Assembly: GCF_000421105.1 (NCBI RefSeq)
Contig: NZ_ATWF01000001.1
Span: 2,119,407-2,183,406 of the forward strand
Direction: 5' to 3'
Length of the DNA stretch: 64,000 nucleotides
From: Limisalsivibrio acetivorans
Lineage (GTDB): Bacteria; Chrysiogenota; Deferribacteres; Deferribacterales; Geovibrionaceae
Part shown: positions 25,145 through 34,393 of the stretch, piece by piece
Layout of the letters: each line of letters opens with the position of its first letter
Numbering within the stretch: the first letter of the stretch is position 1
Program-made: the position numbers and the translations under genes
Notes under the pieces: generated by a model
The model's database searches: none
The model's input: only the letters and a program-made list of their open reading frames with translations
What the model was told of the DNA's origin: nothing

Positions 25145-26575
25145 ATGGATGCTAAGAAGCTCTTTATAGGCGGAGAATGGTTAGATACAGGGGACTATCT
25201 CGATGTTGCGAGCCCCTTTGACGGAAAGCCGGCGGGCAGGGTTTCCAAGGCTGATGCAGAGACGACCCAAAGGGCGATCAAGTGTGCCTTTGATGCCAAA
25301 GGTATCATGAAATCACTCACTGCCAAGCAGAGAGGTGACATACTGGACAGGCTTGGTTCACTCATAGAGCGTGATAAGGAAGAGATTGCAGGCATCATTA
25401 CAGCTGAGGCTGGCAAAGGTATCATGTTTTCCCGCGGAGAGGCGGGGCGCACTGCTGAAAACTTTCATTTCGCCGCCGATGAGGCAAGAAGACTTGGCGG
25501 GGAGCTTATCCCCTTTGATGCTTCGGGGTCAGGTTCCGGTAGATTCGGCTACTATAAGCGCTACCCTATCGGTGTTGTTGGAGCGATAACTCCTTTTAAC
25601 TTCCCTCTGAACCTTGTGGCGCATAAGGTCGGTCCAGCGATAGCTGCAGGATGCCCCATAGTTCTTAAGCCAGCTTCCAGCACACCTCTTACAGCAGTGA
25701 AGCTGGTGGAGCTCATGCTCGAGGCCGGTATGCCGAAGGAGGGTATAAACCTTGTGGTCGGTTCCGGCTCCGTTGTGGGTAACGCAATGGTGGAATCTGA
25801 ACTGATAAATATGCTTACCTTCACAGGTTCTCCCGAGGTAGGTCTGGACATAAAGTCGAAGGCTGGGATCAAGAAAGTCACCTTGGAGCTTGGCTCTAAT
25901 TCAGCCGCTGTTATCCACGGGGATGCTGATATAAAGTACGCCGTGCCAAAATGTGTTACGGGTGGTTTCGCAAACTCCGGGCAGGTCTGCATAAGTATAC
26001 AGCGTATATACATTCACGAGAGCAGGTACGATGAGTTCCGTGACATGTTCGTTGATAGTGTTAAGGCGAGCGGTTTTGGTGATCCTGCCGATGAGAAAAC
26101 GCTTGTGGGACCGATGATAGATGACGGCGAAGCGAAGCGTGTTGAGGGGTGGATAAAGGAGGCTGTGGAGCAGGGTGCAACACTGCTTACCGGTGGTGGC
26201 AGAAAAGGGGCTATGCTTGAGCCCACTGTTCTTGAAGGCACCACGGAGAAGATGAAGGTTGTTTCCGATGAAGCTTTTGCGCCCCTTGTGTGCATAATGA
26301 AATACAAGACCCTGGAAGAGGTTGTGGAGCGAGTGAACGATTCCCAGTTCGGCCTGCAGGCTGGTTTCTTCACCAACGACATAAAGAACGCATTCTACGC
26401 CATTGACAACATAGACGTAGGCGGTGTTATGATAAACGATATGCCCACCTTCCGGGTGGACCAGATGCCCTATGGCGGTGTGAAGCTCTCCGGTACAGGA
26501 AGAGAGGGCCCCAAGTTTGCCGTGGAGGAGATGACAGAGATTAAGACTGTCATGATAAATCTAAACGAGGCCTGA
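25145..26575 (+). CDS. NAD(P)-dependent aldehyde dehydrogenase family protein
   Basis: A 476-residue aldehyde dehydrogenase of standard length. It oxidises an aldehyde to an acid with NAD(P)+. TPFNFPLNLVAHKVGPA and VLKPASSTP bind the cofactor, TFTGSPEVG follows, LELGSNSA holds the general-base Glu, and GQVCISIQRIY holds the nucleophilic Cys. The overall pattern resembles the lactaldehyde/glyceraldehyde/succinate-semialdehyde dehydrogenase group; the substrate cannot be fixed. GGAGG lies 9 bases before the ATG. It is the first gene of a run of four closely spaced genes ending in kdsA. Confidence 0.93.
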   Translation: MDAKKLFIGGEWLDTGDYLDVASPFDGKPAGRVSKADAETTQRAIKCAFDAKGIMKSLTAKQRGDILDRLGSLIERDKEEIAGIITAEAGKGIMFSRGEAGRTAENFHFAADEARRLGGELIPFDASGSGSGRFGYYKRYPIGVVGAITPFNFPLNLVAHKVGPAIAAGCPIVLKPASSTPLTAVKLVELMLEAGMPKEGINLVVGSGSVVGNAMVESELINMLTFTGSPEVGLDIKSKAGIKKVTLELGSNSAAVIHGDADIKYAVPKCVTGGFANSGQVCISIQRIYIHESRYDEFRDMFVDSVKASGFGDPADEKTLVGPMIDDGEAKRVEGWIKEAVEQGATLLTGGGRKGAMLEPTVLEGTTEKMKVVSDEAFAPLVCIMKYKTLEEVVERVNDSQFGLQAGFFTNDIKNAFYAIDNIDVGGVMINDMPTFRVDQMPYGGVKLSGTGREGPKFAVEEMTEIKTVMINLNEA

Positions 26576-26583
26576 TAATAAGA

Positions 26584-28650
26584 ATGCTCAAAAGAATAAT
26601 TGTGATGCTTGCGGCCGCACTGCTTCTTAACGGTGCGGCCTTTGCTGTTAAGATTGATGATATTTCCCGCTCCTTCTTCCCCGATGTGAAGAGGCTGAAC
26701 GGAGGCGAGGAACTGTGGCTTAATACCGGCATAACCCAGAAGGATTTCCGAACCGGAGTGAAATACTCCACCCACTATTCCCACTATTCTCCAAGGGCTG
26801 AGACGCTCATGGATATACGCCGTAAGAAGACCTTCGATGTATATGCCGATGTGTACGCCTTTAACAATTTCGTTAAGGCGCACAACCTCTATAAGGAGCT
26901 GACCTCTAAACTGGATAACAAGAAGACCCAGGAGATCTCCTTCGGCGACCGGGGCGTGTTTACCTATGTTCCAAAATCAAGCTACATAAACGATGCGGAT
27001 TTCACCATTGTATTCATGAACAAGATCTTTGTAGCGGAAATAAAGGCGGATGACGGCTTTGCACTGATGGATGTTGCCGCCCATGTGAACATGAATATGC
27101 AGAACTTTATCCTTGCAAATCTGAAGATGTTTCTGGTGAAGAACCTTACTTTGGCAGTCTCTGCGGATGGCTACGAGGAGATTATCCACAATTTCACTTT
27201 CACCGATGACAGTCCGGCGGAGGTAACGGTCTCCGGACAGGTTTTTGGTGAGGGTACTGAACCTGTGGCCGGAACGGAGATAACTATCCTGGAAACAGGG
27301 GATTCCGTGCTTACGGATATTGCAGGCAAATACAGCTACACCGTTGAGATCGAAGGCGGAGAGAAAAATCTCAGCTTTTCAAAGAATTTTTATATGGAAA
27401 AACTCCCCGGCGTGGAGTCCGCTGCACCGGTATTTAGCGGTGGAGTTTTTGATACCCGTACATCCTATTCTAAGGACAACAAGACCATCGATGCTGTCTG
27501 GAGGCTGGACCGTTACGGTGATAATCTTTTCGGCGAGGCTCTCATAGATATCTCAGGCAAGAAACGCAAGTATCCACTGAACGGAAAGGTGGAAAAGGGG
27601 CAGGTTAATATATCTCTCGACTGTCAAAGACCCGGCTCATCATTCAAATGCGAACAGACCTTTGAGGGCTTTCTGACCGATGAGTTTGTCAGTGGGACAT
27701 GGCACGGAACCGGCGGCGGGGGAACATGGCGCATGGAGCTGGATTCCTACGGAACCGAGACGGAGTACGTGTACCTTGATGAGGCGGTCTCTTCCATAGA
27801 GCGTGTCGGCCTCAGCGCAGAGGAATACAACCTTCGGCCGGGTATGCCCTATGTTGCGGCATCCGATGAGGTGCGAAACGGCTTCTTTGTAAGGCTCAAC
27901 AGGGATAAGCTGGGGCTCGGCGGCATGTTTGTTAAGGGAGCCTCCCTTGTTCTCTCCCATCTTCCGAACAGGCAGTCCGGCATGATGAGGATATACAGCT
28001 ACGACAGCATGAAGAGCCCTGCAGAGAAGGGGTATGCCCCGGGAACGATGACATACATAACACAGCTTTTCGAGAAGGATGAGCCATACAGCGTTGAAGT
28101 GGATATGACCAACTACATCCATACCCCCGGCATGGAGGGTGTTCTCATTGCGCCATTACTGCAGGGAGATGGAACGGGGTATCACCTTTTCGGCGGTTAT
28201 TCTGTGAGGCCCGAGGCGTACAGGCCCAAGCTCAAGATAGAGAGATATGTCCAAGCAGGAGGCGCCAGCCCCATAGAGCTCTTTCTGCAGAGTGGTATGG
28301 GTAAGGACGTTGTCAGCGAGAGAAATGTCATACGCAGCGATGGAAGGGCGGATATAACCATAGAGGCTGTTATAAGAAGGCCCGGCGAACGGCTTGAGAG
28401 TGTGGAGATAATCTCCGGCGGTGAACTGAAAAAGGTATGGAACACCGACCCGCTTGACATTTACCCTGCTATCGGCTTAATTAGAGGGAAGGAGCTGCTT
28501 AATAAAGCGGATGGAAGTATAGCTTGGCTCATTGAGAAGCCGGAGGAACGCCTTAGCCTTCATATCAGCTCAGATCCCGGCAAAGGAGCAAGATTCCGCA
28601 TAAAGATAGGCGGTGAATGGTATGAGGGTGATATAAAAAGGAAGGAATAG
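26584..28650 (+). CDS. Secreted protein of unknown function with a carboxypeptidase-regulatory-like domain
   Basis: A 688-residue exported protein. Residues 1-21 (LKRIIVMLAAALLLNGAAFA) are a classical signal peptide. Residues about 210-260 (VSGQVFGEGTEPVAG ... SVLTDIAGKYSYTV) form a carboxypeptidase-regulatory-like beta sandwich. The region after 410 (YLDEAVSSIERVGLS ...) resembles beta-rich surface or DNRLRE-type folds. No catalytic motif is recognised. It starts 8 bases after the aldehyde dehydrogenase stop and ends 1 base before the small selenoprotein start. Confidence 0.8.
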   Translation: MLKRIIVMLAAALLLNGAAFAVKIDDISRSFFPDVKRLNGGEELWLNTGITQKDFRTGVKYSTHYSHYSPRAETLMDIRRKKTFDVYADVYAFNNFVKAHNLYKELTSKLDNKKTQEISFGDRGVFTYVPKSSYINDADFTIVFMNKIFVAEIKADDGFALMDVAAHVNMNMQNFILANLKMFLVKNLTLAVSADGYEEIIHNFTFTDDSPAEVTVSGQVFGEGTEPVAGTEITILETGDSVLTDIAGKYSYTVEIEGGEKNLSFSKNFYMEKLPGVESAAPVFSGGVFDTRTSYSKDNKTIDAVWRLDRYGDNLFGEALIDISGKKRKYPLNGKVEKGQVNISLDCQRPGSSFKCEQTFEGFLTDEFVSGTWHGTGGGGTWRMELDSYGTETEYVYLDEAVSSIERVGLSAEEYNLRPGMPYVAASDEVRNGFFVRLNRDKLGLGGMFVKGASLVLSHLPNRQSGMMRIYSYDSMKSPAEKGYAPGTMTYITQLFEKDEPYSVEVDMTNYIHTPGMEGVLIAPLLQGDGTGYHLFGGYSVRPEAYRPKLKIERYVQAGGASPIELFLQSGMGKDVVSERNVIRSDGRADITIEAVIRRPGERLESVEIISGGELKKVWNTDPLDIYPAIGLIRGKELLNKADGSIAWLIEKPEERLSLHISSDPGKGARFRIKIGGEWYEGDIKRKE

Positions 28651-28651
28651 T

Positions 28652-28795
28652 ATGGAAGAATACATTGGACTGGTTGTCTTTATCGTATTCGTAATCCTCG
28701 TCTCCCGTATTAAGCCGGGTGCTGGCTGAGGCCCTAACAGCACAAGCTGCAGTATCGAGGATCGATACAAAAAAGATAAGAAAAAAAAGAAATAG
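28652..28795 (+). CDS. Candidate small membrane selenoprotein (in-frame UGA = Sec26)
   Basis: ATG at 28652 with GAAGGA upstream opens a frame whose first 25 residues are one membrane helix (EEYIGLVVFIVFVILVSR) ending IKPGAG. The next codon is TGA (28727-28729). Reading it as selenocysteine, the frame continues for 21 codons with a Cys six residues later (UGPNSTSC) and a Lys-rich tail, and stops at TAG 28793-28795, two bases before the kdsA ATG. A perfect 7-bp hairpin with a GGA loop lies 22 bases after the UGA, in the range of bacterial SECIS elements. Without read-through a 25-residue peptide and an unexplained 68-base gap remain. Topology suggests an inner-membrane anchor with a cytoplasmic or periplasmic redox tip. 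I do not recognise the family. Confidence 0.68.
28752..28768 (+). promoter_or_regulatory. Predicted bacterial SECIS hairpin
   Basis: GTATCGA (28752-28758), loop GGA, TCGATAC (28762-28768): a perfect stem inside the coding frame. The loop starts 30 bases after the UGA and begins with G, both matching the general rules for bacterial SECIS elements (apical loop roughly 16-37 bases downstream, G near the start of the loop). No T-run follows at once, so it is not a terminator. Confidence 0.62.
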
Positions 28796-28797
28796 AT

Positions 28798-29598
28798 ATG
28801 AATGAATTATACAGAAAGCTTACTCAGGCTCCCTTCGTTATAGCGGGACCCTGTGTTTTAGAGGATGCGGATACCGCCATGCGTATCTGCGCAGATATGA
28901 AAGAAGCGTGCGAAAAGGCTGGCTTTAGCTATGTTTTCAAAGCCAGCTTCGACAAGGCCAACCGTACATCTCTGTCATCATACAGAGGCCCCGGCATGGA
29001 AGAGGGGCTTAGGATGCTGGAAGAGATAGGCCGTGTGCAGGGTGTGCCCCTGCTTACAGATATCCACGAGCCAAGCCAGGCCGGACCCGCAGGCGAAGTT
29101 GCGGATATACTTCAGATACCTGCATTTCTTTGCAGGCAGACGGATCTGCTAACCTCTGCCGCAAAAACAGACAGGATAATCAACATAAAGAAGGCGCAGT
29201 TTCTCTCCGGCGGCGATATGGTTCACCCCCTCACAAAGGTACGGGAGTCTGGTAACCATAAGGTAATGCTCACCGAAAGAGGAACGATGTTCGGCTATAA
29301 CAACCTCGTCGTGGATTACAGGAACGTCATTGATATGATGGAGATGGATGTGCCTGTCATTATGGACGCTACCCACTCCGTACAGCGACCAGGCGGGCTT
29401 GGCGGAAAGAGCGGGGGCGACGGCAGGCTTGCACCAAGGATGGCTTACGCAGCTGCGGCGGTGGGTGTAAAAGCGTTCTTTATCGAGACCCACCCGGACC
29501 CCGATTCTGCAAAATCGGACGGACCGAATATGATCCCCCTTGGCGACATGCCGGATTTCCTTAAAAAACTTATGCAGTTCATCGCTGTAACAAAATAG
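28798..29598 (+). CDS. kdsA: 3-deoxy-8-phosphooctulonate (KDO-8-P) synthase
   Basis: A 266-residue KDO-8-phosphate synthase. It condenses phosphoenolpyruvate with arabinose-5-phosphate for the LPS inner core, in the cytoplasm. VIAGPCVLED, the KASFDKANRTS substrate loop, TDIHEP, IPAFLCRQTDLL, KKAQFLSGGDM and DATHSVQRPGG are all canonical. The start is tightly placed, 2 bases after the TAG of the selenoprotein frame. It shows this organism makes LPS. The rest of the KDO pathway is outside the window. Confidence 0.97.
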   Translation: MNELYRKLTQAPFVIAGPCVLEDADTAMRICADMKEACEKAGFSYVFKASFDKANRTSLSSYRGPGMEEGLRMLEEIGRVQGVPLLTDIHEPSQAGPAGEVADILQIPAFLCRQTDLLTSAAKTDRIINIKKAQFLSGGDMVHPLTKVRESGNHKVMLTERGTMFGYNNLVVDYRNVIDMMEMDVPVIMDATHSVQRPGGLGGKSGGDGRLAPRMAYAAAAVGVKAFFIETHPDPDSAKSDGPNMIPLGDMPDFLKKLMQFIAVTK

Positions 29599-29933
29599 AA
29601 CACCTATATTTTTAAATTACGATAAATGTAGTTTTATTTGCGTGAACTCTTAACCTTGAATATCACTTTAGCCAATATGCATGGGTCTGATAATAGTTGG
29701 CACATTCAACTGTATTATGTTTGTCAGTCATTTCCGCTATCGATATAAGCCTTGCCTGTAAAGCCTTGGGAGCTTGTCCCGTTTCATTGTCTTAACCGAG
29801 GGAACAAACAACGTACCCGTAAAACATGACAAAATTATCACAAAAAAATAATATTGAATTTTAATTTCTGGTAACTATTGTAACACCTCATGCAATAGTT
29901 GACAAAATATACCCAATTTTTTTGGAGGCTTTA
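29599..29933. other. Intergenic region between kdsA and the chemoreceptor
   Basis: About 335 AT-rich bases without a convincing frame. It contains TTGACA near 29900 without a matching -10, and a modest GGGAGCTTGTCCC hairpin near 29769. TTGGCAC near 29697 resembles half of a sigma-54 site, but the -12 half is missing. I see no clear riboswitch. Confidence 0.5.
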
Positions 29934-32033
29934 ATGAAGCTGAACTCAATTAAGTTCAAACTTTTTCTTATGTCCGTGTTTCCCTTGATTGTGCTCACTT
30001 TGTGCCTGGACGTTTTTGTGGGCATGCATATGAAGAACAAGGGTGAGGAAGATATCCATAGATTTGAGGCCGAAGAGATCCAGACCACAAAGGATGGTAT
30101 CAGGAACAGCACCGATATCGCTTTTCATGCCGTTGAAAGCCTGTATGAAGAGAGCAGGCCGGAAAATGTGGGTAAGGTTCTTAAGAGGCAGGCGGAGACC
30201 TTCCACCAATATATGCTTAAATATCACAGGAATCTTACTGAGGGTAACGCCTATATCTCTGAGTTTGAGGCTGCATCGGCATTGAAGAAGCTTGTAAAGG
30301 CGTATAGGTACAATAATGGAGTTGGCTACTACTGGATTAATGATTTCGATAACAAAATGGTTATGCACCCCATCAAGCCCTCCCTGGATGGGGAGACTTT
30401 TGTGAATTCCGAAAAGGTTCCCTTTGTTGAGCTTGCCACAGAGGCTCTTAAGGGCGGGAAGAAAGAGGCCTATATAACCTATGAGTTTTTGAATCCCAAG
30501 TCCGGTGAATACGAGAAGAAGATCTCCTATGTATTTGTGTTTGAACCCTTCAACTGGATAGTCGGTACAGGAGACTACATAAGCAACATTAACGGCAAAC
30601 TTCAGGAGCAGGCGAAGGACATACTCTCCGGTCTACGTTATGGCGACGACGGCAGGTTCTTCATTGTTGATTATTCAGGTGTTCCTATCCTTTATCCTGA
30701 AAACGAAAGTTTCGAAGGGAAGGATATGAGATCCCACAGAGCCGAGGACGGAACAATGCTCTTCCAGCAGATCCTGGATACGGCAAAGTCCGGACGTGGG
30801 GCTATAAAGTATACACCGGATACGGACCGCCCGCACCTTCACAGGGTAGTCCATGTGAAGGGTATGGATGAATGGGGATGGGCCGTGGGAACGTATACAG
30901 TATTCGACATGCAGAAGCTAAAGGCGGAGGAAGCCGCTCTCATGAAGGATGTGTGGAAGACGATTACCACCGTAAGTATTCTTTCCCTGGTGCTTATTAT
31001 AGCCATTGGACTATTCAGCCAGTTTATGGCGGCTAGGATGGCGAAGAATATCATCATGGTAAATGAGCTGCTTCGAGAGATGTCCGAGGGTGAAGGTGAT
31101 CTCACAAAGGAGATGCCGGTAAGCGGAAGCGATGAGATAGGCATGCTGTGCAGTCATTTCAATACATTCATAGCGAAGCTAAGGGACATTATCGAGAATG
31201 TGAAGCAGTCCGCCGAATCGGTCGCCTCGGGGAGTACCGAGCTTGCCAGTACGACTGAACAGCTCTCCTCAACCTTCAATGAGCAGGCGGGGCAGATATC
31301 CGAAGTTGCAACGGCCACCGAGGAGATGAGTACAACCTCCACTGAGATCGTTACTTCGCTGGAGGACGTGAACGAGAAGACATCCTCCGCAAAGGAATCA
31401 ACGGATGCGGGTGTTGAGAACCTGCAGAGAATTATCAATGAGATGAATCTGATAAACGAAAGCGTAAACACACTGGGAGAAACGGTAAACAGCCTTTCCG
31501 GCTCATCGGAGGATATCGGCAATATCCTTAATGTGATCGATGATATTGCTGAGCAGACAAACCTCCTTGCCCTTAATGCGGCTATTGAAGCGGCAAGGGC
31601 TGGTGAACACGGCAGAGGCTTTGCTGTGGTTGCCGATGAGGTGCGAAAGCTGGCGGAGAGAACCCAGCGTGCCACTGGTGAAATCTCCGAGATTATCAAC
31701 GGGCTCCGTGCGGAGACAAAGACAGCCACCCAGAATATGGAGAGTGCTAGGGAGCGTGTGGATAACGGTATGAAGGCGATTAATACCACAGAGCGCTCCT
31801 TCGGGGAGATTGTGGAATCCGTCACCATGATACACGATTCGAATGCCGCGGTGGGGACTGCAATAACCCAGCAGGCTCAGGCGGTTAATGAGATAAATGA
31901 TAGCGCACAGTTTATATCATCCGGCGTGGAGCAGAGCTCGGCAGCTGTTAAGGAGGTAACCGCTACTGTGGGAGATCTTCAGAAGCAGGCCGACGAGCTG
32001 CGTTACCTAGTGGGAAGATTTAAGACTATGTAA
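29934..32033 (+). CDS. Methyl-accepting chemotaxis protein with Cache sensor
   Basis: A 699-residue chemoreceptor. One N-terminal span (about residues 9-28) leads into a periplasmic double Cache-type domain (about 40-330), with two characteristic blocks, [21 protein letters not shown] and [17 protein letters not shown]. The second span (about 340-362) is followed by a HAMP region and a long cytoplasmic coiled coil. The hairpin tip ([37 protein letters not shown]) is canonical for CheA/CheW binding. There is no C-terminal CheR pentapeptide. I took the ATG at 29934, which has GGAGG upstream, over the one at 29922. The ligand is probably a small carboxylate, as for many Cache_2 receptors (inference). 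Confidence 0.95.
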   Translation: MKLNSIKFKLFLMSVFPLIVLTLCLDVFVGMHMKNKGEEDIHRFEAEEIQTTKDGIRNSTDIAFHAVESLYEESRPENVGKVLKRQAETFHQYMLKYHRNLTEGNAYISEFEAASALKKLVKAYRYNNGVGYYWINDFDNKMVMHPIKPSLDGETFVNSEKVPFVELATEALKGGKKEAYITYEFLNPKSGEYEKKISYVFVFEPFNWIVGTGDYISNINGKLQEQAKDILSGLRYGDDGRFFIVDYSGVPILYPENESFEGKDMRSHRAEDGTMLFQQILDTAKSGRGAIKYTPDTDRPHLHRVVHVKGMDEWGWAVGTYTVFDMQKLKAEEAALMKDVWKTITTVSILSLVLIIAIGLFSQFMAARMAKNIIMVNELLREMSEGEGDLTKEMPVSGSDEIGMLCSHFNTFIAKLRDIIENVKQSAESVASGSTELASTTEQLSSTFNEQAGQISEVATATEEMSTTSTEIVTSLEDVNEKTSSAKESTDAGVENLQRIINEMNLINESVNTLGETVNSLSGSSEDIGNILNVIDDIAEQTNLLALNAAIEAARAGEHGRGFAVVADEVRKLAERTQRATGEISEIINGLRAETKTATQNMESARERVDNGMKAINTTERSFGEIVESVTMIHDSNAAVGTAITQQAQAVNEINDSAQFISSGVEQSSAAVKEVTATVGDLQKQADELRYLVGRFKTM

Positions 32034-32075
32034 CTCTGGGTTCTTGCTCTGATAGAGGGTGTTTCTTTTTTTGAG

Positions 32076-32100
32076 AAGGGGGCTTATGCCCCCTTTTTTT
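32076..32100 (+). terminator. Rho-independent terminator after the chemoreceptor
   Basis: GGGGGC (32078-32083), loop TTAT, GCCCCC (32088-32093), then a run of T. It ends at the stop of the convergent radical SAM gene. Confidence 0.93.
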
Positions 32101-33037
32101 ATTTGCCGAAATAAAACCTTTCTTCCTTGAAGATGCTTTCTTCCACAAGGTCTTTATGTAGCAGACCGTTAACACAGCTCTCAGCAACGCTTTCCTCTAT
32201 GCCGAAAACGGACGCTATATCACCGGTAGTGCATGGACGCATACGTAACAGGTTCATGATCTTCTCCGAGGGGCTGTCTGAAACGGAGCCACCAAGGCGT
32301 CTTATGAAGTTACCCACAGGCTCTATACGTATCCCCTGTTCCTTGAACATGAGCATAGCCTCTACGAGCTCCTTTTCGCCGAGTCCCTCGGTTTCGGAGT
32401 ATGATGGAGGGCGGAATACGGTATTTAGCTGGACCATATCGTAGCGGCAACGGCTGATAACAGATGCAATCCGCTTGAGCTCATCCTCCGAATCGTTCAC
32501 TCCCTTAACCAGAAGAACCTCCAGAAGTATTCTGCCGCTGAAGCTGTTTGTGAATGCTATGAGGGCTTCGTTAATCTCATGAATATCGAGATCCGGGTGG
32601 GGTCTGTTCACTCTTTCGAAAACATCCTGTGATGCTGCATCTATACTCGGCACGATAATGTCGAAGTTTTTAAGATCACTCCTTACATCGCAACGGGTTA
32701 TGAGTGTGCTGTTTGTGAGTATGGCTAAGGGATGATCGGATACAGATTTTATCTTTGAGGCGAGAGTGCCCAGATCCGAGTTCATTGTGGGTTCGCCGGA
32801 GCCTGTTATGGTGACTACATCGAGATGTTCCTTGAGAGCGGGGTATTCCGATGCAAATTCGTCTATGACCCCTTCGGGGGGGTAAAAGCTTTCCCGCTCA
32901 ATCCCCAGCCTGTTTGTGCGTCCCACCTCGCAGTATACGCAGTCGAGTGTGCATGTTTTTGAGGGCACGATGTCGATCCCCAGTGAACTTCCCAGGCGCC
33001 TCGACGGCACAGGCCCAAAAATGTGTTTTAGATTCAT
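32099..33037 (-). CDS. Radical SAM protein
   Basis: A 312-residue radical SAM enzyme. CTLDCVYCEVG is the CX3CX2C cluster motif and TITGSGEPTMN is the SAM-binding glycine motif. After about residue 240 a small winged-helix-like region (LLRMRPCTTGDIASVFGI) follows. The family is widespread in anaerobes, often annotated as Fe-S oxidoreductase, and its reaction is not known. The ATG at 33037 has a purine-rich site upstream; the 21 extra codons to 33100 are not conserved-looking. It is a single gene, convergent with the chemoreceptor and divergent from the hydrogenase operon. Confidence 0.85.
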   Translation of the reverse strand: MNLKHIFGPVPSRRLGSSLGIDIVPSKTCTLDCVYCEVGRTNRLGIERESFYPPEGVIDEFASEYPALKEHLDVVTITGSGEPTMNSDLGTLASKIKSVSDHPLAILTNSTLITRCDVRSDLKNFDIIVPSIDAASQDVFERVNRPHPDLDIHEINEALIAFTNSFSGRILLEVLLVKGVNDSEDELKRIASVISRCRYDMVQLNTVFRPPSYSETEGLGEKELVEAMLMFKEQGIRIEPVGNFIRRLGGSVSDSPSEKIMNLLRMRPCTTGDIASVFGIEESVAESCVNGLLHKDLVEESIFKEERFYFGK

Positions 33038-33287
33038 AGACAAAGCCCCCTTCAGATAGGAATCTATACCCCATGGAATAAAAAAACAAGTGTTATACAA
33101 ATAGTTTAATGAATAGGTGTAAAATGAACTAATGCTCTGTACGAATCCTATAATATTAGTAGTTTCAGCACCTTACGTATACAGTTATTTTTGAGAATAG
33201 TTTCAAATTGCTTGATCAACACTGATAATACATGGTAATCTTAAATATAAAAATACGGTTTTATATTTGCTCACGGAGGTATGAGTC

Positions 33288-34382
33288 ATGGGACTGCGTG
33301 AAAAACTAGATTTATACGGTATCAGCAGGAGAGATTTCCTAAAGTTTTGTTCGGCAGTCAGTGCCACGCTGGCTCTTCCTCCTGCGATGGCTCCCAAGGT
33401 GGCCGAGGCCCTTGAAAGCGATAACAGGCCCCCCGTAATATGGCTTGAGTTTCAAAGCTGTTCGGGTGATTCCGAATCCCTTCTGCGTTCCGGCCGCCCG
33501 GAGGTTGGCGAACTTGTCCTTGATATAATCTCCCTCGATTATGCCGAGGTGCTTATGGCGGCAGCCGGGCATCAGGCGGAAGAGGCGAAGAATAAATCCA
33601 TGGAGGAGAACAAGGGTAAGTATATCCTTGTTGTTGAAGGCGCCATACCGCAGGATGAGGACGGTGTGTACTGCTGTATTGCGGGCGATTCCGCCCTTAA
33701 CCATCTTGAAAAAGCAGCCGAAGGGGCTGCTATGATTATCGCCGTTGGAAACTGCGCATGTTACGGCGGTATCCCTGCGGGTTATCCCAACCCCACAGGT
33801 GCGGTTGGCGTTGCGGACCTTGTGAAGGGCGTTCCTGTGGTAAACGTGCCCGGATGTCCCATGAACTGCGACAACCTCACAGGGCTTATCGTACATTATC
33901 TCCTCTTCGGCAAACTCCCCGCACTCGATGCAAACCTCCGCCCCCATTTTGCCTTTGGAAAGCGCATCCACGACAACTGTGAAAGAAGAGCGCATTTCGA
34001 TGCCGGCCAGTTTGTAGAGCAGTGGGGTGACGAGGGGCACAGGGATGGATGGTGCCTCTATAAGATGGGATGTAAAGGTCCCCAGTCGTGGCATAACTGC
34101 CCCACCCTCCGCTGGAACGACGGCCTCAGCTGGCCTGTTATGGCGGGGCACGGATGTGTGGGCTGTTCAGAGCCCGGTTTCCTTGACACCATGGCTCCCT
34201 TCTATGGAAGACTCCCCAACGTACCCGGTTTCGGTGTTGAATCCACAGCCACCAGCGTCGGCCTCAAGATTATGGGTGCAGCCGCTGTTATCTTCGGTGC
34301 TCACGGTATCGTAAGTATTATCCGCAACAGGGGTACTGTGAAGAAGGTCGAAGAAGGGCTTTATGAAAGTGAAGATAAATAA
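33288..34382 (+). CDS. [NiFe] hydrogenase small subunit, Tat-exported
   Basis: A 364-residue small subunit. SRRDFLKF at 13-20 is the twin-arginine signal, so the enzyme is folded and exported to the periplasm. The subunit carries the electron-transfer Fe-S clusters. The proximal cluster ligands expected at CXXC read C58-S-G-D61; the others are C156 and C190 (PGC). Medial and distal ligands follow (IHDNCERR, CLYKMGCKGP, CPTLRW, CVGCSEPGF). A hydrophobic helix at about 325-345 probably anchors it in the membrane. GGAGG lies upstream of the ATG. It is followed 11 bases later by the large subunit. No cytochrome b subunit gene follows. Confidence 0.95.
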   Translation: MGLREKLDLYGISRRDFLKFCSAVSATLALPPAMAPKVAEALESDNRPPVIWLEFQSCSGDSESLLRSGRPEVGELVLDIISLDYAEVLMAAAGHQAEEAKNKSMEENKGKYILVVEGAIPQDEDGVYCCIAGDSALNHLEKAAEGAAMIIAVGNCACYGGIPAGYPNPTGAVGVADLVKGVPVVNVPGCPMNCDNLTGLIVHYLLFGKLPALDANLRPHFAFGKRIHDNCERRAHFDAGQFVEQWGDEGHRDGWCLYKMGCKGPQSWHNCPTLRWNDGLSWPVMAGHGCVGCSEPGFLDTMAPFYGRLPNVPGFGVESTATSVGLKIMGAAAVIFGAHGIVSIIRNRGTVKKVEEGLYESEDK

Positions 34383-34393
34383 GAGGTGCATAG

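Noticed and set aside
28652-28729. Plain 25-residue membrane peptide ending at the TGA
   Set aside because: Possible, but it leaves unexplained the perfect hairpin, the continued open frame and the 2-base spacing to kdsA, so the Sec reading was preferred.
29599-29933. c-di-GMP riboswitch or sigma-54 promoter before the chemoreceptor
   Set aside because: The conserved GEMM core bases and the sigma-54 -12 element are not present.
33100-33287. FNR site upstream of the hydrogenase genes (TTGATCAACACTGA)
   Set aside because: The second half-site matches ATCAA at only three of five positions, so I do not list it as a feature.
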